This document shows positions 33,575 to 46,020 of a stretch of DNA of 64,000 nt, one piece after another. The translations under genes and the position numbers were made by a program. Source of the stretch: Ceratobasidium sp. AG-K. Its lineage: Eukaryota > Basidiomycota > Agaricomycetes > Cantharellales > Ceratobasidiaceae. The notes beneath the pieces were generated by a model. That model worked only from the letters and a program-made list of their open reading frames with translations, had not been told where the DNA came from and did no database searches. Positions within the stretch are counted from its first letter, which is position 1; each line of letters starts with the position of its first letter. The stretch lies in assembly GCA_037039685.1 (NCBI GenBank), contig JAWNGF010000004.1, forward strand, positions 3,782,001 through 3,846,000, read 5' to 3'.

Positions 33575-36404
33575 GTTGGATGAAGCTGAAGAGAATGTAG
33601 ATTGCGGCCGGCGCGAGCGAAGGAGTGTGTAGAGAAAGACTAGGATAAGGTAGCAGACAGAGGCAACACAGGCTCAGCGAGTGTTCAAGGCCACTGTAAG
33701 TACGCAGAAAAGAGTGCCGAAAGAGAGCGTAGCGAAGTCTCTGTCCGCCCGACTTTTTAGCAATTCTACTCAGGATGGAACACAAGGCCGGTACCAGTTG
33801 CAGGGGCCGTTGCTATACGTTGCTATGCGGACCCGGAAGTCACTGCGGGATAACCCCTTTCGCGATCAAGGAGATGTGCGGGTAATTGTGAGGGGCGCGC
33901 TCGAGGATGTCGTGTATTAATATTAGTTCGTGTGCGTATGGGCGTCGTGGTTTTGTCCAAAGCTGGATGCAGTCAACAACACCCATAAAGCGCTGCTGAC
34001 TAAGTCTATGCCCAGCTCCCATCTCGAACATTTCCCCGCACTTTGGTTCAAATACCAATCACACGCCGCAGTTGTTCTTTTTTAGCAATTACAGCGCAAA
34101 CTTTCTTCCTCGCCGGTTGCTCAGCGCCAAGACGCGGTCTAGAGACCGCCCACCGTCGGCATCTTGTCGCTATCGTCGCTGTTTTAGAACAGCGCAGCAC
34201 CTCCAGCCGGCTGTCGTCAATCTAGCCACCATCTGTTAATCGTTCAACCATAGCTGGGCGTGTCTGACTCTTTGCCAGGCTGACCAGTTGTCGTCAACAT
34301 GATATTATTAGCGGTGAATTCTCGTATTTGCTTCCCCGCATTTCATTATCTATATATTTCTTCTTCCACTCGAGCACGCGAGCAAACGTGGCAACCATGT
34401 GAGCAGTCGCAGAGTCGGGCAGCAAACAGTCATGGCGGACCGGTCACCAGCACACTCGTACGAGCATCAGATTCCTCTCCAACCCTAGAGATCGTCGTAT
34501 TCCAAGGTCAGCTGGGTCTAGCTAGGCTATTGATTGGCCTATGCACAGGTTATTTAGCTACCCTAGCTAGCATCAGCCCCCAGATGATGTGCTTCATTCC
34601 TGATTTGGCTTCTGGCGATCATGAGGTCGTCCCGGCCTTGGCTTTTTGAGATGACACGACTCGCCTGCTTGGCGAATGATCGCCATTCGTCCCGGAATGC
34701 GCATGTAGACCGGGTGACTGGAACATCGGGTCTGAAGTTTTCACGCTCGAAAACACCGGCCGCCAGGAAGTACTTGTGAGAATACAAATGTCATAATGAA
34801 TCATTCTGATTGCGTTCGAATGTCTGAAACATTTATCATTTCCCAAATTAAACGAAGTCACACTAGTCTTGTCAGATATTAGGAAGCGCGAAACTCGCCT
34901 TGATGGCGAGTACATTCTGAACGAGCTCATCTCTGGCTCAGGAAGTTCATCAGAATGCAAGTGTATATATCACAAGGGTGTAGTTCGTGGGGAGCCGCCG
35001 GCTCGACGAGCGCGCTGGGCGTTTAACGGGTTTGACACATGTGTCAAACGTGGCGCGTGGCGTCTCTGCCCAGCCTTGGCATCCGAGTGCACTTGAGCTC
35101 ATTCCACGAAACATATCAGGCAAAGTTTAAGTTATATAATTGAAGCCAAGAATATACAATACAAACCCGTTACAAGAAAGCACACTAACCATAACAGGAA
35201 CAATAGCGTTACCAATACAGAAGTTACAAGCTCGGTCGAAAATCAAACGAAAAACGAGAACGAAACTACGGCGAAACTCGGGCATAAAGTGCCGGTGACA
35301 TCGTCATCGGATCATGTGTCTACAGACAAAAGGTGCTGTCAGTATATTGGAGTGCTATTGTGCATTAGTGGCTTACGTTGATGGGATTAGGACTGGGACA
35401 TTTCCGAGGTGGAGCACCTGGGGTCGTTGCAGTCGATCCAATCCGCTGCAGCCGACTCATGATTCCTCTCCCAGCGGCACATCGAGGAGGGGGTGCTTAG
35501 GTATTCAGAGTAAGACATTGTTTGTGGGTGGGAGTTTCAGAGATGCAACAGCGAGGGAGGAATTTACGTGTCGTTATAAGTATTCAGCAGTGCTTGGATG
35601 TTCAAGTGAGTAGCTGGTGAGCTTGCCCTGCCCCGCTCCATCCATGGAGGATTTATACCTCGGGATGTTATTGTGGCGAAGAAGAATGTGGTTAGCCCGG
35701 CCGGACTAATCATTTTTACGCACATAAGCGCTCGGCAAGCCGCAGCACTGCAATTGATTGGCCAAGGATCCCACAGGAAGTCCGTATGCGCTGAAACGCT
35801 TATTGAGAGCACTGAAGATGGGCATGTTGCCGCATGTATGATGGACCAAAACGTGGACCATTTCGCTTGATGTATATGGTTGTATGCGTATGGCAGAGTT
35901 GTCGAATCATCGCCGGCTGTTGCAGATCTAGTGCTGAAATCTCTCGTAAGTTTCGGATTCGAGGTTTGATGGGTCGTAATTTCCGAGCTGAAATTGGGGT
36001 TGTACACGTAGTACGTCATTTGCACAGCCAGAATGGGTTTAGCGCCGTGAATCTGCGATTTGCCGGGGGTTAATATATCCTTTTTGTTTAAATTTAGCGA
36101 GTTGGATGAACCAAAATACACTATTGTCGGTGCAACCGGACATCCGGCTCCGCGCTTGGGAGTTGGGAGGGAGCACGAGCGGGACAGGTACTGCTCGGCT
36201 TGAGCTTGCTTATGTGAGTCTAAACCGGGCAGCAGCGCTAATTCAGCTTTGCACTCGACCGCTATCCTCAAACTCGGTTTTTAGCTCGAGGTGTAACATG
36301 GTACCGCCAGAGACCTCAGAGAAACAAGGGGATAGCTTGGGCTGTAAGGTTTTTACTATTTGTTTCTCGACTATGCTATTTGGGTTTACTTAAATAGTAT
36401 CTAG
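33575..36404. other. Long intergenic stretch, no confident gene
   Basis: 2.8 kb with a 20-base palindrome at 35030-35049 and one unusually long open frame on the minus strand (36271-35564, 235 codons, first ATG at 36019) that has no motif. Nothing else recognised. Confidence 0.4.
35030..35049. repeat. Perfect 20-base palindrome
   Basis: GTTTGACACATGTGTCAAAC reads the same on both strands, with no spacer. It could be a dyad protein-binding site or a transposon-end relic. Confidence 0.7.
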
Positions 36405-39400
36405 CGCCCTGGCACGCTCGGAGTCGACTATGACCCCTACGGCGAGGAAATGGCACCGAACGCTCGAATATGGAGGATGTATGTGGAACAGACTGATAAG
36501 ATGGATAAGGGAATGGTGGATGGGTGGAACAAGTACGTCTTTGGAATATGTTGGCGTCGAATCTGATTCACGCCACCATTTCTGCGCCTTTAGAACCCTG
36601 GACATAGTTCTCCATAAGATTGACTGCTTCTCAATGCGCCCTCTGTTCTTACCTGTTGTTTCTGACCTTGGCAGTCTTCGTGAGTTCTATTCTACCTCTT
36701 ATTTAGTGGTTTAGTTAAACCTTAAATAGGCTGCTCTATTTTCCGCAATTTCAACCGTGTAGGTGTCAACCACTCCGTCTAGTACGTTCAGTATATCAAA
36801 GCTAACTCGTTCAATAGGTTTGTACTCAAAAGTTACAAAGACCTCAGGCCGGACACCGCTGTGACCTCGACACAGACATTACCTATGATATCAAAGACAC
36901 TACTTGTAATGGCGAATGGCTCGATCATCATGGATTCGGATAACTCCAAATTCGCGCCCGAAACGTCGGCGGTCGTGGTCAACGCCCTTTGGTTCATGTC
37001 GCTTAGTCTCAGTGTCAGCGTATCTCTCATTGCGATACTCGCTAAGGAGTGGTATGACGGGTTCATAACCGGACGCATCTATATATGCTACCGTTGCTGA
37101 TGCACGCTGCTTTTTGTAAGTTGGTCAACAGTACCATAGCGTCGACGGAATTAGTCGTTGTCGTATTGATTTGTATGTTGCTCCAGTGCTCTTTGCAATT
37201 GACTCTCCCTCTACCTTTGGAATATCAACGTTCAAGTTGCTCTGCCCGTGGTCGTCATATCAGCCCTGGCCGCACTATTCTATATAATTAGTGTCTTGAT
37301 GCCGCTGTTCTCTCGTTTCTGCCCGTATGCGACTACGCTTGCAAAACTCACTTGCAAGTGTTTGATATTCGCTCTCAGGAACTCTGGCGCGCCAAAGGTC
37401 GTCATGAATGTTGCAGCGCTAATGCAATGGTCTTGGCAACGAATTAAATATATAAACTGGCAGCTCCTTGCGCGGCTGACTGACCTCAAACCAAAGACTT
37501 CTGATATTGAAAATGCAGAACGCGATGTCGGTGCCTCAGCTAGATGCGATCCTTTTTGGATATGTCGATGGAAACACTCAAGTAAAGCGGATGGCTGGGT
37601 CAAGCGGATCCAAGACAGGTTTCTGACTGATAGGTCACAACTCCTGGAATCGGAGACGCCGATGGACACTATCACGAGCTCGATGCTTGCTTGGATGATA
37701 TCCTACTGTGAAGACCCAGGCGCCGTCGACGCTGTTTCACAGGCTGTTTCAGGCGCAGAACTACGGTTACTGCCTCGTGAACCACTTTGGGAGTGCGGCA
37801 TAATTGAACTAGTTCGCGAGCGACTAGCATTTTGCTTGGAAACACTTCACAGTACTAGGCGTGGTTTCGAGCATGATACCCTACTCGAGAAGGCGTGCTT
37901 ATATTCTCGCGCCCTTACTTTCTTGACCACCTGCATACCCCAAGAATTGATCGCAAGTAATATGTATGGCTTGGTTGACAGGGAGGCATTCTATGTCTAT
38001 AGCAGGTCGGATGGCCGAGATGGTATGCTACACCTTGATATGGCGGATGGGTTCAATTGCGTGGTTCGTCCATTCTGGTGGGTATTTCCAATCATTAGTT
38101 TATAAATGTCAAGAGTCTGGCTGAATTGCGATATCCAGCATTCTGAACCGTAGCATGGATTTATTGTCTCTTTGCCACGATATTGCTGCCTTCGGGCTCA
38201 ACAATTTCCCCCCTTGGTCTTGACGATGGATCGTGGGACTTAACCGCCGCCGAAACTAATATTGCAAACGATGGAAGCTCCTGAAAGGGGTCGTCACTGT
38301 TAGCGTCAAGTTGTCATCAAGCGCAATGTTGGCGCTGGTCAACGGCATCACGAAAACCTACCTATACAATCCTGCCTAGTCACCTTTTCTTCTTGTAGAC
38401 CCGCTAAATGCCTCAAAACCAGCTGGGGATGGTAAATGGGACCAGGCTCCCCAAGAACATTAATTTGCGCTCAAACTTCGACATGCCATTGGAACAGCTC
38501 TTGCTATATTTCTCGTTGTTCACAAGAGGGGTTCCTTGGAAGCGCACGGTGCCCATACATTGCCAGACGATAATCTAGCGCAGGCAGAGGTTCTTTATCG
38601 TGGTCTTATTATGGAAATTCCAGAAAACGCAACTACTGAGTCCTTGTTACTTTTCGGACTCGTTGGATTGCTCGGAAAGCCACGGGTCGAATATGATATA
38701 ATACCCGATACAAATGGGAGCGAGTCGATTAACCGAGCGTTGAGCACGCTTGGTTTTTTTAGGCACGACATATACGCCTCCATGCCTGCGTCCTTTCTCA
38801 AATTGAATCCTGGGGCCGTTCTCCACTCTGCAGCTCACTGGACTTTGTTGACTTTGGAGTGGCTCGGCTCGACTATCTCGGAGTGTGGTCGTACTTCCGA
38901 CATCGGCACCCGAGAAAATTCGTATCTTGACATATTCTTGTGCGAGAAACTATGCCCCCAGAAACAAAGAGACTGTGCTTAAAAGCGCTACGATATGCGC
39001 TACCACCAGGGGATTTGTATCGCTTTGGGTACCTCTCTTATGTGCTACCCGCTTTCCAAAAACAGATCCTCGAAAGTCAATTCTTAGCCCGACTTCTTCA
39101 GTTCATGGATCTGGAATATGCTAGCAGGCAAGATATACTTGACGGCATCTACTTCCAGTGGATCGCGGCCACTTGCACACTGTTAATCAAAGGGAACAAA
39201 CAAGACCTTCTCAACCAACTCTCGATTGTGTTCAAGTCCACAGTCAGCTTAGGGGACGATGAAATTCCCCGAAACGAGCATGGTCTGGGATTGGCAGATT
39301 TATGGAGGTCGAAAATTGAACAAATCTGCAGTGATGACCCAGAAAGCATGCTCACCAATGGTCTCATAGATGAAATGGTAATGTTCTACAAATTCTACTC

Positions 39401-39584
39401 CGACGCAAAGCCCCGCCCTGCTCAATTATCAGACGAAGAAAAAACCTGGCTCACCATTCTTCAAGGGCTTAAAGAGGACTGCAAGCGACGTGTAGCCAGT
39501 CAGACCAACGCCGGGGATAACCAGCTGCCAACAGAAGAACTCGAAAACGGTGAACTGGAGTTGCCTGGAAACGTGGAGAAGTAA
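36405..39584 (+). pseudogene. DUF6535-type multi-pass membrane protein relic
   Basis: The family's N-terminal domain is recognisable: DYDPYGEEMAPNARIWRMYV, DKMDKGMVDGWNK, then FVLKSYKDLRPDTAVTSTQT, APETSAVVVNALWFMSLSLS with VSLIAILAKEW, LPLLMHAAF and LWNINVQVALPVVVISALAA, then a long C-terminal region with FGYLSYVLPAFQKQILESQF. The frame is broken many times: a degenerate first TM hairpin (36610-36810), an apparent deletion after the FITGR codons (about 37075), a one-base loss near 37200 (before LYLWN), a shift near 38215, one near 38535 (before AHGAHTLPDD), and a shift plus TGA around 38860-38930. Between lesions frames remain long, up to about 280 codons, so decay is not ancient. The function of intact relatives is unknown; they are numerous in Rhizoctonia. 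Confidence 0.78.
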
Positions 39585-40595
39585 AATTGTGAGTGGTTTA
39601 TACTATCTTTGCATTTTATTTGCCGAGTATATGCGCTCAATTTCGACTGACATAATATTGGCCCACCCAGGTTCCATATTTGACTTGGCGACTGCGGTAT
39701 TTGGATATCACCGTAACCGATTCGTGCGATGCCTATTTGTAGCATTCGCCAGTGATTTACCGTGTTTTCTATTCTCTCTGTAAAGCAGACAACACCAATA
39801 TAGGCTCTTTTATGTTACCTTGATTCCTCGTATTCATCCTTCAGTATATCCACGGACGACCTCTCGACAGGGAGAACTACATGGCTCTTTCCGTGAAAGC
39901 CGGGGGACGCGTCATGAGAACCAGCTAGCCGTCGTTGACGAGCAGATCCGGTGTAACTATGGAGCCGGCTTCCTCGCAAGTGACCGGTTCTATTGAGCTT
40001 TGAAAATTTATCGTTGTGATTTCAGACTTTTTTTTTTGTTTCATTCCGAAGTTTATGTCTTTCAACCTATCAACTACGTAAGACATATGGTTCCAGACAT
40101 ACTTGGAGTATTGTGTGATTTGCCAGAGTTGTTCATTTGCCTTTCGCCACTATAAGCTACACGTCCCAGGCCCTGGTCAATACGTCCATCCTCCACGGAT
40201 TTGTTCTACGACCAGGGTGGAGCCCGGCACCAACTGATTAGCCGAGCCTGACCCAGTGCTAAACGAGTCTAACTTAAACCGGTCTGCGTTTGCGAAATCC
40301 ATGACGAGTCCAACACGTTCAGCTCCTTCAGACCCACACATAAAGCGCTCTATCAAGCCAACAAGGCCTCACTATACGATTGAAACTAGACAAGTAGCGA
40401 CAGAGAAAAACAGAGAAACCAAAAAAAAATTGATACAAATATACTATGGCACAGCAGAATCGAATAGGGGTGAATAACGAACGAACACGCGTAACGACAG
40501 ACCAGACCAAAAAAAAAAAAAAAAAGACGGCAGCAAGAAAAGCCAGTGAGAAATAAGATAGCAGGGCGTAATAATAAAAAAAAGCCATGGATTAA
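39585..40595. other. Intergenic with homopolymer tracts
   Basis: Between the DUF6535 relic and the hydrolase gene's 3' end. Holds a T-run near 40028 and a 17-base A-run at 40509-40525. No gene. Confidence 0.5.
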
Positions 40596-43500
40596 TTATG
40601 TTTGTTGGGACCGCTCGTCCCACTCGCGCGCGATACTCTCGAGCACCTCGACAACGACCTCGGCGTGCGTCATCAAGCTGTGCCCAGCACCCTTGACAAT
40701 CTTGACCTCGCACGACTTCATCACGCGCTCCATCCACCGTACGCTTCCTACTCCAATCTTGTCGTCCCGGTCGCCGTACCAGACGCGTACAGGTTGGCGC
40801 ACGTCGGCGTACGAGAATCCCCAGGGTTTCGAGTCGCGTTCGAGGATCGAGAGCAGGTCGGCTGTTCCTCCCTTGAGCGATTCGGCGTGCGAGGCTTGGA
40901 GGAGCGCAGAGGCGAGCGTGACGGTCTTGGGCGGGTTTGGGCTGCGCGGAGAAGGCGGGGCGGGCGAGGTAGGAAGGGGACGGGTATTGAGCGAGAGTGA
41001 ACGACGTTGAGCAGGTCGAGACCCCATCGGATCATCACCAAAGTCCGATGCCCAGGCGTGCGTACGGGCCTTGTGGTCCTCGTCGTCGAGCCCGAGTCCG
41101 AGCCCTACATTGGCGCGTTTAGCGGGCTCGGACTTGGCTTGCGACTTGAGCGAGGACATGGACCGGAGGCCTTTGAGTTTGGGTTGGCGTGCGTGGGGGG
41201 TGGGCGTAGCCGGTACGGATACGGCCGGTGTGGGAACAGGCGTCGTGGGCGAGTCGGCGGTGGGCGTAACCGGCTCGGCGTCGTCTGCTACTTCCAACCC
41301 ATCCTCCGCCCCGTCCCCAGGCTTGACAAACGCACTGGGGGGCGTCGACAAGCCGCGCTTGGGCGAATTCCTTGGCAACGAATTGTTGAAGAGTCCGCCG
41401 AAAATCGACTTGCTGCCTTTGCGCGGCCGCTCGCCCAGTTCCGAGACCTCCTTCTTCTTGCCTTTTGTCTTGTCCTCCCTGGCCTTGGGTCGTTCCTCCC
41501 TTTCCTTTCCCTTGCCCTCTCTCGTCTCTTTTCCCTTGCCCTTGTCCTCCCTCTCCCGCCCCTTTCCCTTTTCCTCCTTTTCCCGCCTCTCCTCCTCGGT
41601 CCCACCCGAAAACCGACCCTGGAAATCGTCCAACTCGTCATACTCGCTAAACGAACTAAACGACGGCCGGGGTTCCGCCCCCGTCGGAGCACTCGCATCA
41701 AACCCAATACCCTCGTACTGGATCGTCGGGGGCTTGCCAATCATCCATCCCTGCAGTCTCCACTCGGCTGCCTGGGCAGTCTTGATCAACCCGTTGGGAA
41801 CATACTTGAGCCATTTGTAGCCTACGAACCGTCAGCTGGTGTTCACGGCAGCAAACACAAACTCACCTCCGTCGACGGCCATGCTCACCCACGGCGCCAA
41901 CAAATGCACACTCCCAAACACCCTCTCGCCCGCTTTCAACGCACCGGCCAAAGCGTACGGCGCACCCGCCGAATGCGCAAGCACGCTGTACCTCGCGAGA
42001 CCCAGCGTATCCGCAACTTCTTCCACCACACCCGCCCACTCGAGTAACCCGCGCTTGTCGGTCGGGACATCGCTCGTCCGACCGAGTCCCCACCGATCGA
42101 CGCAAATCAGCCTCAGGTTCAACGCTTCGGCCATTTCGTCGTAGAGGGCTACGAGGTAGCGTACGCACCCCAGTCCGAGGTAGATGATGACCGGACGGCC
42201 GGTGAGGGACCCGACGTCGGCGAGCGAGACGGTCAAGCCTGCGTGTGCGGGCCGACGGAGTGTGAGGAGCCGGGTGAGACGGGGTGAGCGGAGGTACTGG
42301 GCCATTTCGATCGAGTTGTCGGCCCGGGGGTCGGCTCGGGGTAGGACCGTGTTGCCCGAGTTCCCAGAACAAATCGAAGCCCCGTCTGAAAAGGGGCGAA
42401 AGTGGGGAGAGAGGGATTGGGTGTCGTAGACGTCGCGCGAGTAGAGCGACTTGGCGTCGTGCGAATAGCTGGATTTGGTGTCCGAGTAGACGTCGCGGGG
42501 GTAGTGGCCGTCTGAATACACCGACTTGTTGTCGCGCGAGTGGACCGACTTGGGGAACGACCGGGCGTGGTGGAGGCGGGGGATATACGAGCCCGACGTA
42601 CTCGGGCGTCGAGGCGAGATGGAGCTAACCGGGGGCTGGACGACTTGGAGCGCACGCTGGGCTTCGTCGGCGATCGAGTCGACTGAAGAGCGCGCGAGGT
42701 CGAGTTCGAGCGAGACGGCACGCGAGTGGCCAGAAGGGGTGATTTTGGGTGTGCCTGAAGATTCGCCGCACGAACTGGTGGTTGTCGAACTAGTGCCGGT
42801 TGTGCTCGACCCCCGTTTGGACGCGGCCTTGGTGGCAGCTTCGACGGCCGGGGCGTGCATCCGAATGATATCGTCGATGCTCGGCACGACCGCACGCTCC
42901 TTGATCGACTCGGTCTCTGCCAAATCCCACACGGCCGGACTGCGCGGGATGCCCCGGGCCTTGTGGACCGAACTTGTCGAGCTGGTGGATATCGTGCGGC
43001 CAGAGACACTGCGCAGACTCTTGGCGGTGCGGACGCTCGCACCGCTGCGCTGTCGGGCACGCGGGGGAACGAGCGGACTGGTGACATCTGCGCGCTCGTC
43101 GGCCTCGATTTCCTCGTCGCTCTTGATCCGCACGGGTTTTTTGACAATGAATGGGTCGTCTTGGAGCCATGTGGGCTGAGTGCCAGGCGTTGGCGTCGAT
43201 GCGCTCGAACCGGGGGCTGAACTAGACGAGGGCGCGGGGGTGCTCCCTCTGGATGCGGGGGCGGGTGTGCCGGTGCGACTGGAGGCAGCGGTGGAGGGGG
43301 TGCCGGTGCGACTGGGGGCACTGCCAAAGCTAGAACTCGAGTCGCGGGTGGGGTCTTCGTCGTAGCGCCACCGCTCGCGTTTGGGACTGGGCCGGGGCAG
43401 GCGTGACTTCCATTCGCCGTCGACCCCGAGTTTGACGCCGTCGGGGGGAGTGGGCAACGGTGGCTGATAAAGCGGGTAGCCAAATCGCGAGTTGCGTTTG

Positions 43501-44089
43501 TAGGTTGAGGGGGAGAGAAACGACATGCTGTCGAGCGATGCGCCGGCGCCCATGCTGTCGATCAGCGCGTCCATCGCTTCGACCGAGCTGGACGCAATGA
43601 CCACTGGTTCGTGGGGGGACGTGGGCGTACGGGGGGGAGTGAGCGCCCCAGGCTCAGACGTACCTAGGACGATTAACCAACGTCCCGAACAAGCCTAAAA
43701 AACTCACCCGCTGACGAAATCAACGACGAACGAAAGCCAGACATCGACGGACTGGGCGGAACATGCGACGTGTGCGGTCGACGTGGCCGGTCATCTGCGT
43801 GCGACACAATCACCATGTCGTCCGGATCCCGAATCTTGCCGTTTTCTTTGCGCCGTGGACGGGGGGCTGCCCGTGGCTCCAAGTGCGCTTGGACCACCCG
43901 CCAGTCGCGCAGTCCGTGCCGCGACGAACTCGGTTTGCGCTCGGGAATCGTCGGGAACTCGATCGTCACATGCTTGTCCTCTCGCGGCTCGGTGCGTTTG
44001 GGGTACTTGTCGAAATACGCCTGTTGCGGCGAGGGTGGTTCAGACACCGTCTCGTCCTTGCGTCGGCGCGGTTGAGTTGCGTCCAACAT
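40596..44089 (-). CDS. Large alpha/beta-hydrolase fold protein with disordered arms
   Basis: Three exons (44089-about 43707, about 43663-41866, about 41820-40596) give about 1,130 residues. Residues 1 to about 430 are disordered, rich in Ser, Pro, Thr and charged residues. The hydrolase fold starts near LTVSLADVGSLTGRPVIIYL, then LICVDRWGLGRTSDVP and the nucleophile elbow YSVLAHSAGAPYALAGAL, with the likely nucleophile Ser in HSAG. A lid-like part (YKWLKYVPNGLIKTAQAA) is followed by an insert of about 270 charged, Pro-rich residues with long Lys/Glu/Arg tracts. The fold then closes with VRVWYGDRDDKIG (acid) and KGAGHSLMTHAEVV (His). All three catalytic positions exist, so it is probably a hydrolase; substrate unknown. 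The very GC-rich coding sequence creates long shadow frames in other frames. Confidence 0.84.
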
Positions 44090-45834
44090 GGTGAAAAACG
44101 GAAAGACTGGACAGCGTTGGGACGCAAGCTGCGCCAGTCAGCACCTACGCTCGTCGTTCGTGCGCCGCTTACCTCGATTACTGCAGATGGTAGCCAACGC
44201 GGTCCGTCCGCATAGCAGACTGTCACCGGTGGAAGAGATGATAGCCTAGTGGCGTTTGACAATTGATTAGCCGTTTGCGTAATTTCAAATCATCTCCGGT
44301 GTCCGGACTACCCCTCAATAATAATGCATTTCCTTTGCACGAATTCATTATACCTCGACGTCAATACACACTCCCTTGTTGCTCCACTTGCTTTCTACGA
44401 CACTAATGACGAGCTCGACGAGCGGCGGTCCTTGACTCGGCAGCATGTGACGCTTGTAGAATAAATCTGACATGTTGGTTCAATTGCTGAAACACAAACA
44501 AACAGTCCGCCTCCTTTCCGATCCATTCAATCGCACCACGCATTCCGCTTATCAGAATCGAATCCTGCACCCGCATGATTTATCACAACTCTGGACTCTA
44601 TGGCACCTGGATGCACGAGTGCAGCGAGTTTAGCGCTCATGATCCACTGGCCAAAACTCGGTATCGATCCGGTGTGGCGCCAAGCCGTGGTATCGGTTTG
44701 CACATCTGCTCATCGCTCGCGTGCACAACGGAGATCGCAATCAACATGTGCCCGAGGCCAGAATGGACACGTTTTCGAGGCTCAAAGGGGCAGGTGTGGC
44801 GACATCGAGTCTAAATAGGTACTCGTCGTAATAACTGTCACCTCGATCTCTCAAACTGTCGTTGCAATGACTGTCACTCGCGAATCTTGGGAGAATACGA
44901 AATCAGCGGGACAAGTTACATGTTGCCAGGATAAGTGTCGGTCGAGTTTGGGTTAATCGAGGGGCATCCATGATGTTGCAGGGCTCGTCGGTCATGATTG
45001 ATATCGCCCTCATGTTGGTCGGACTTGCCCGGTAATTGAATGTACCATATGAACCTTATCGACTTCTCGAGCCGCGATATTAGGTACCAGTTTCAACCCT
45101 CTGGGATTACACACAAACTAAGATGGTGCGGCGTGGGAAACCGGGTCTAGACTAGGCAATTTGAATTCTACGATCCCCCTAATGTCTGCAGAAAGTCCGC
45201 CACCCCATCTTAGCCACTTCGAAATCCTGACCTTCAACTGCAGAACCAAAACCATCCAGATGTGAACTCAGCTGGCGGTATTTGCTCATGACCCAACGAA
45301 GCTTACGTGTTTGAAATTGCTGTGGTCCCTAAAATCTCTCCACCAATTCAGAACAACACCCGAGAGCCATTCTATCTCAGGGCTAGGCTGTATGCTGAAC
45401 CATATAGCCGCTCGCCGACAATTTCAGCCACTCGAGTACTTCGCCATGCCGCAGCCACCAAACAAGGCACACTCAAAATGACCGAAATGAACCAGAGATT
45501 CGTGCCTGGCCAATGTGCTATGCGCGCCAGCCGCACAGCTCGCAAAGAGAAATACCGCCGACTTTCAGCTACCCGAACCCCTTTGGCCATCTCGAAGATG
45601 ACTCTGCGCGCGAAAGCAGATCTAGACAAGTCAACTGTCCTCACGCTCTTCTTATGACGGATTGTCCCAAAAACATGCCTTGTGTGCATTGCTGGAGCAC
45701 AGCGAATAGTCTAGATTGCCGCAGCGCCACGGGGGCTAGTGCGTCATCTACCGAACCCGAGCACAGCTTCCGATTGGGTGCGCATAGCCCCAGGCTCCGG
45801 CATATGCTCTTCCAACTTATATAAGCGCCTTCCG
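44090..45834. other. Intergenic, no gene supported
   Basis: Overlapping open frames of about 105-116 codons on both strands near 45307-45689 have no motif. Nothing recognised. Confidence 0.4.
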
Positions 45835-45921
45835 ATTGGACCAAGCCACAACGCCGAACCTCGATGACCAATTCGTAACCAATCGGAACAATGGTGGGGC
45901 GCTTTACCGGACAGCTCCAAT
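45835..45921. promoter_or_regulatory. Cluster of four CCAAT boxes
   Basis: CCAAT pentamers at 45835-45839 (minus strand), 45868-45872, 45879-45883 and 45917-45921. They lie 100-186 bases before the His-rich protein ATG. CCAAT is bound by the HapB/C/E complex in fungi. Confidence 0.5.
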
Positions 45922-45947
45922 TGAGTCGTTGCGCAGCAGCCCCCGGG

Positions 45948-45954
45948 TATATAA
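45948..45954 (+). promoter_or_regulatory. TATA box of the His-rich protein gene
   Basis: TATATAA, 73 bases before the ATG at 46021 and 27 bases after the last CCAAT box. A second TATATAAG lies further up near 45819. Confidence 0.6.
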
Positions 45955-46020
45955 CACGCCTCTGCGGTGCATTTCTCAACAACCATCTCACTGTCTGTCT
46001 CACTATCTGTTCAACCCAGT

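Noticed and set aside
40509..40525. A-run that might be a retrotransposon tail
   Set aside because: No reverse-transcriptase fragment or target duplication seen next to it; a simple homopolymer is enough.
41007..42047. Plus-strand frame of 346 codons
   Set aside because: Antisense shadow of the same hydrolase gene; low-complexity translation with no motif and no splice logic.
42233..43483. Long minus-strand open frame of 416 codons rich in Pro, Ala, Arg
   Set aside because: It lies in another frame of the alpha/beta hydrolase exon; the GC-rich third positions of that gene create stop-free shadow frames on both strands.
45307..45689. Two antisense open frames of 105-116 codons
   Set aside because: The plus-strand frame starts with GTG, and neither has motifs or promoter support.
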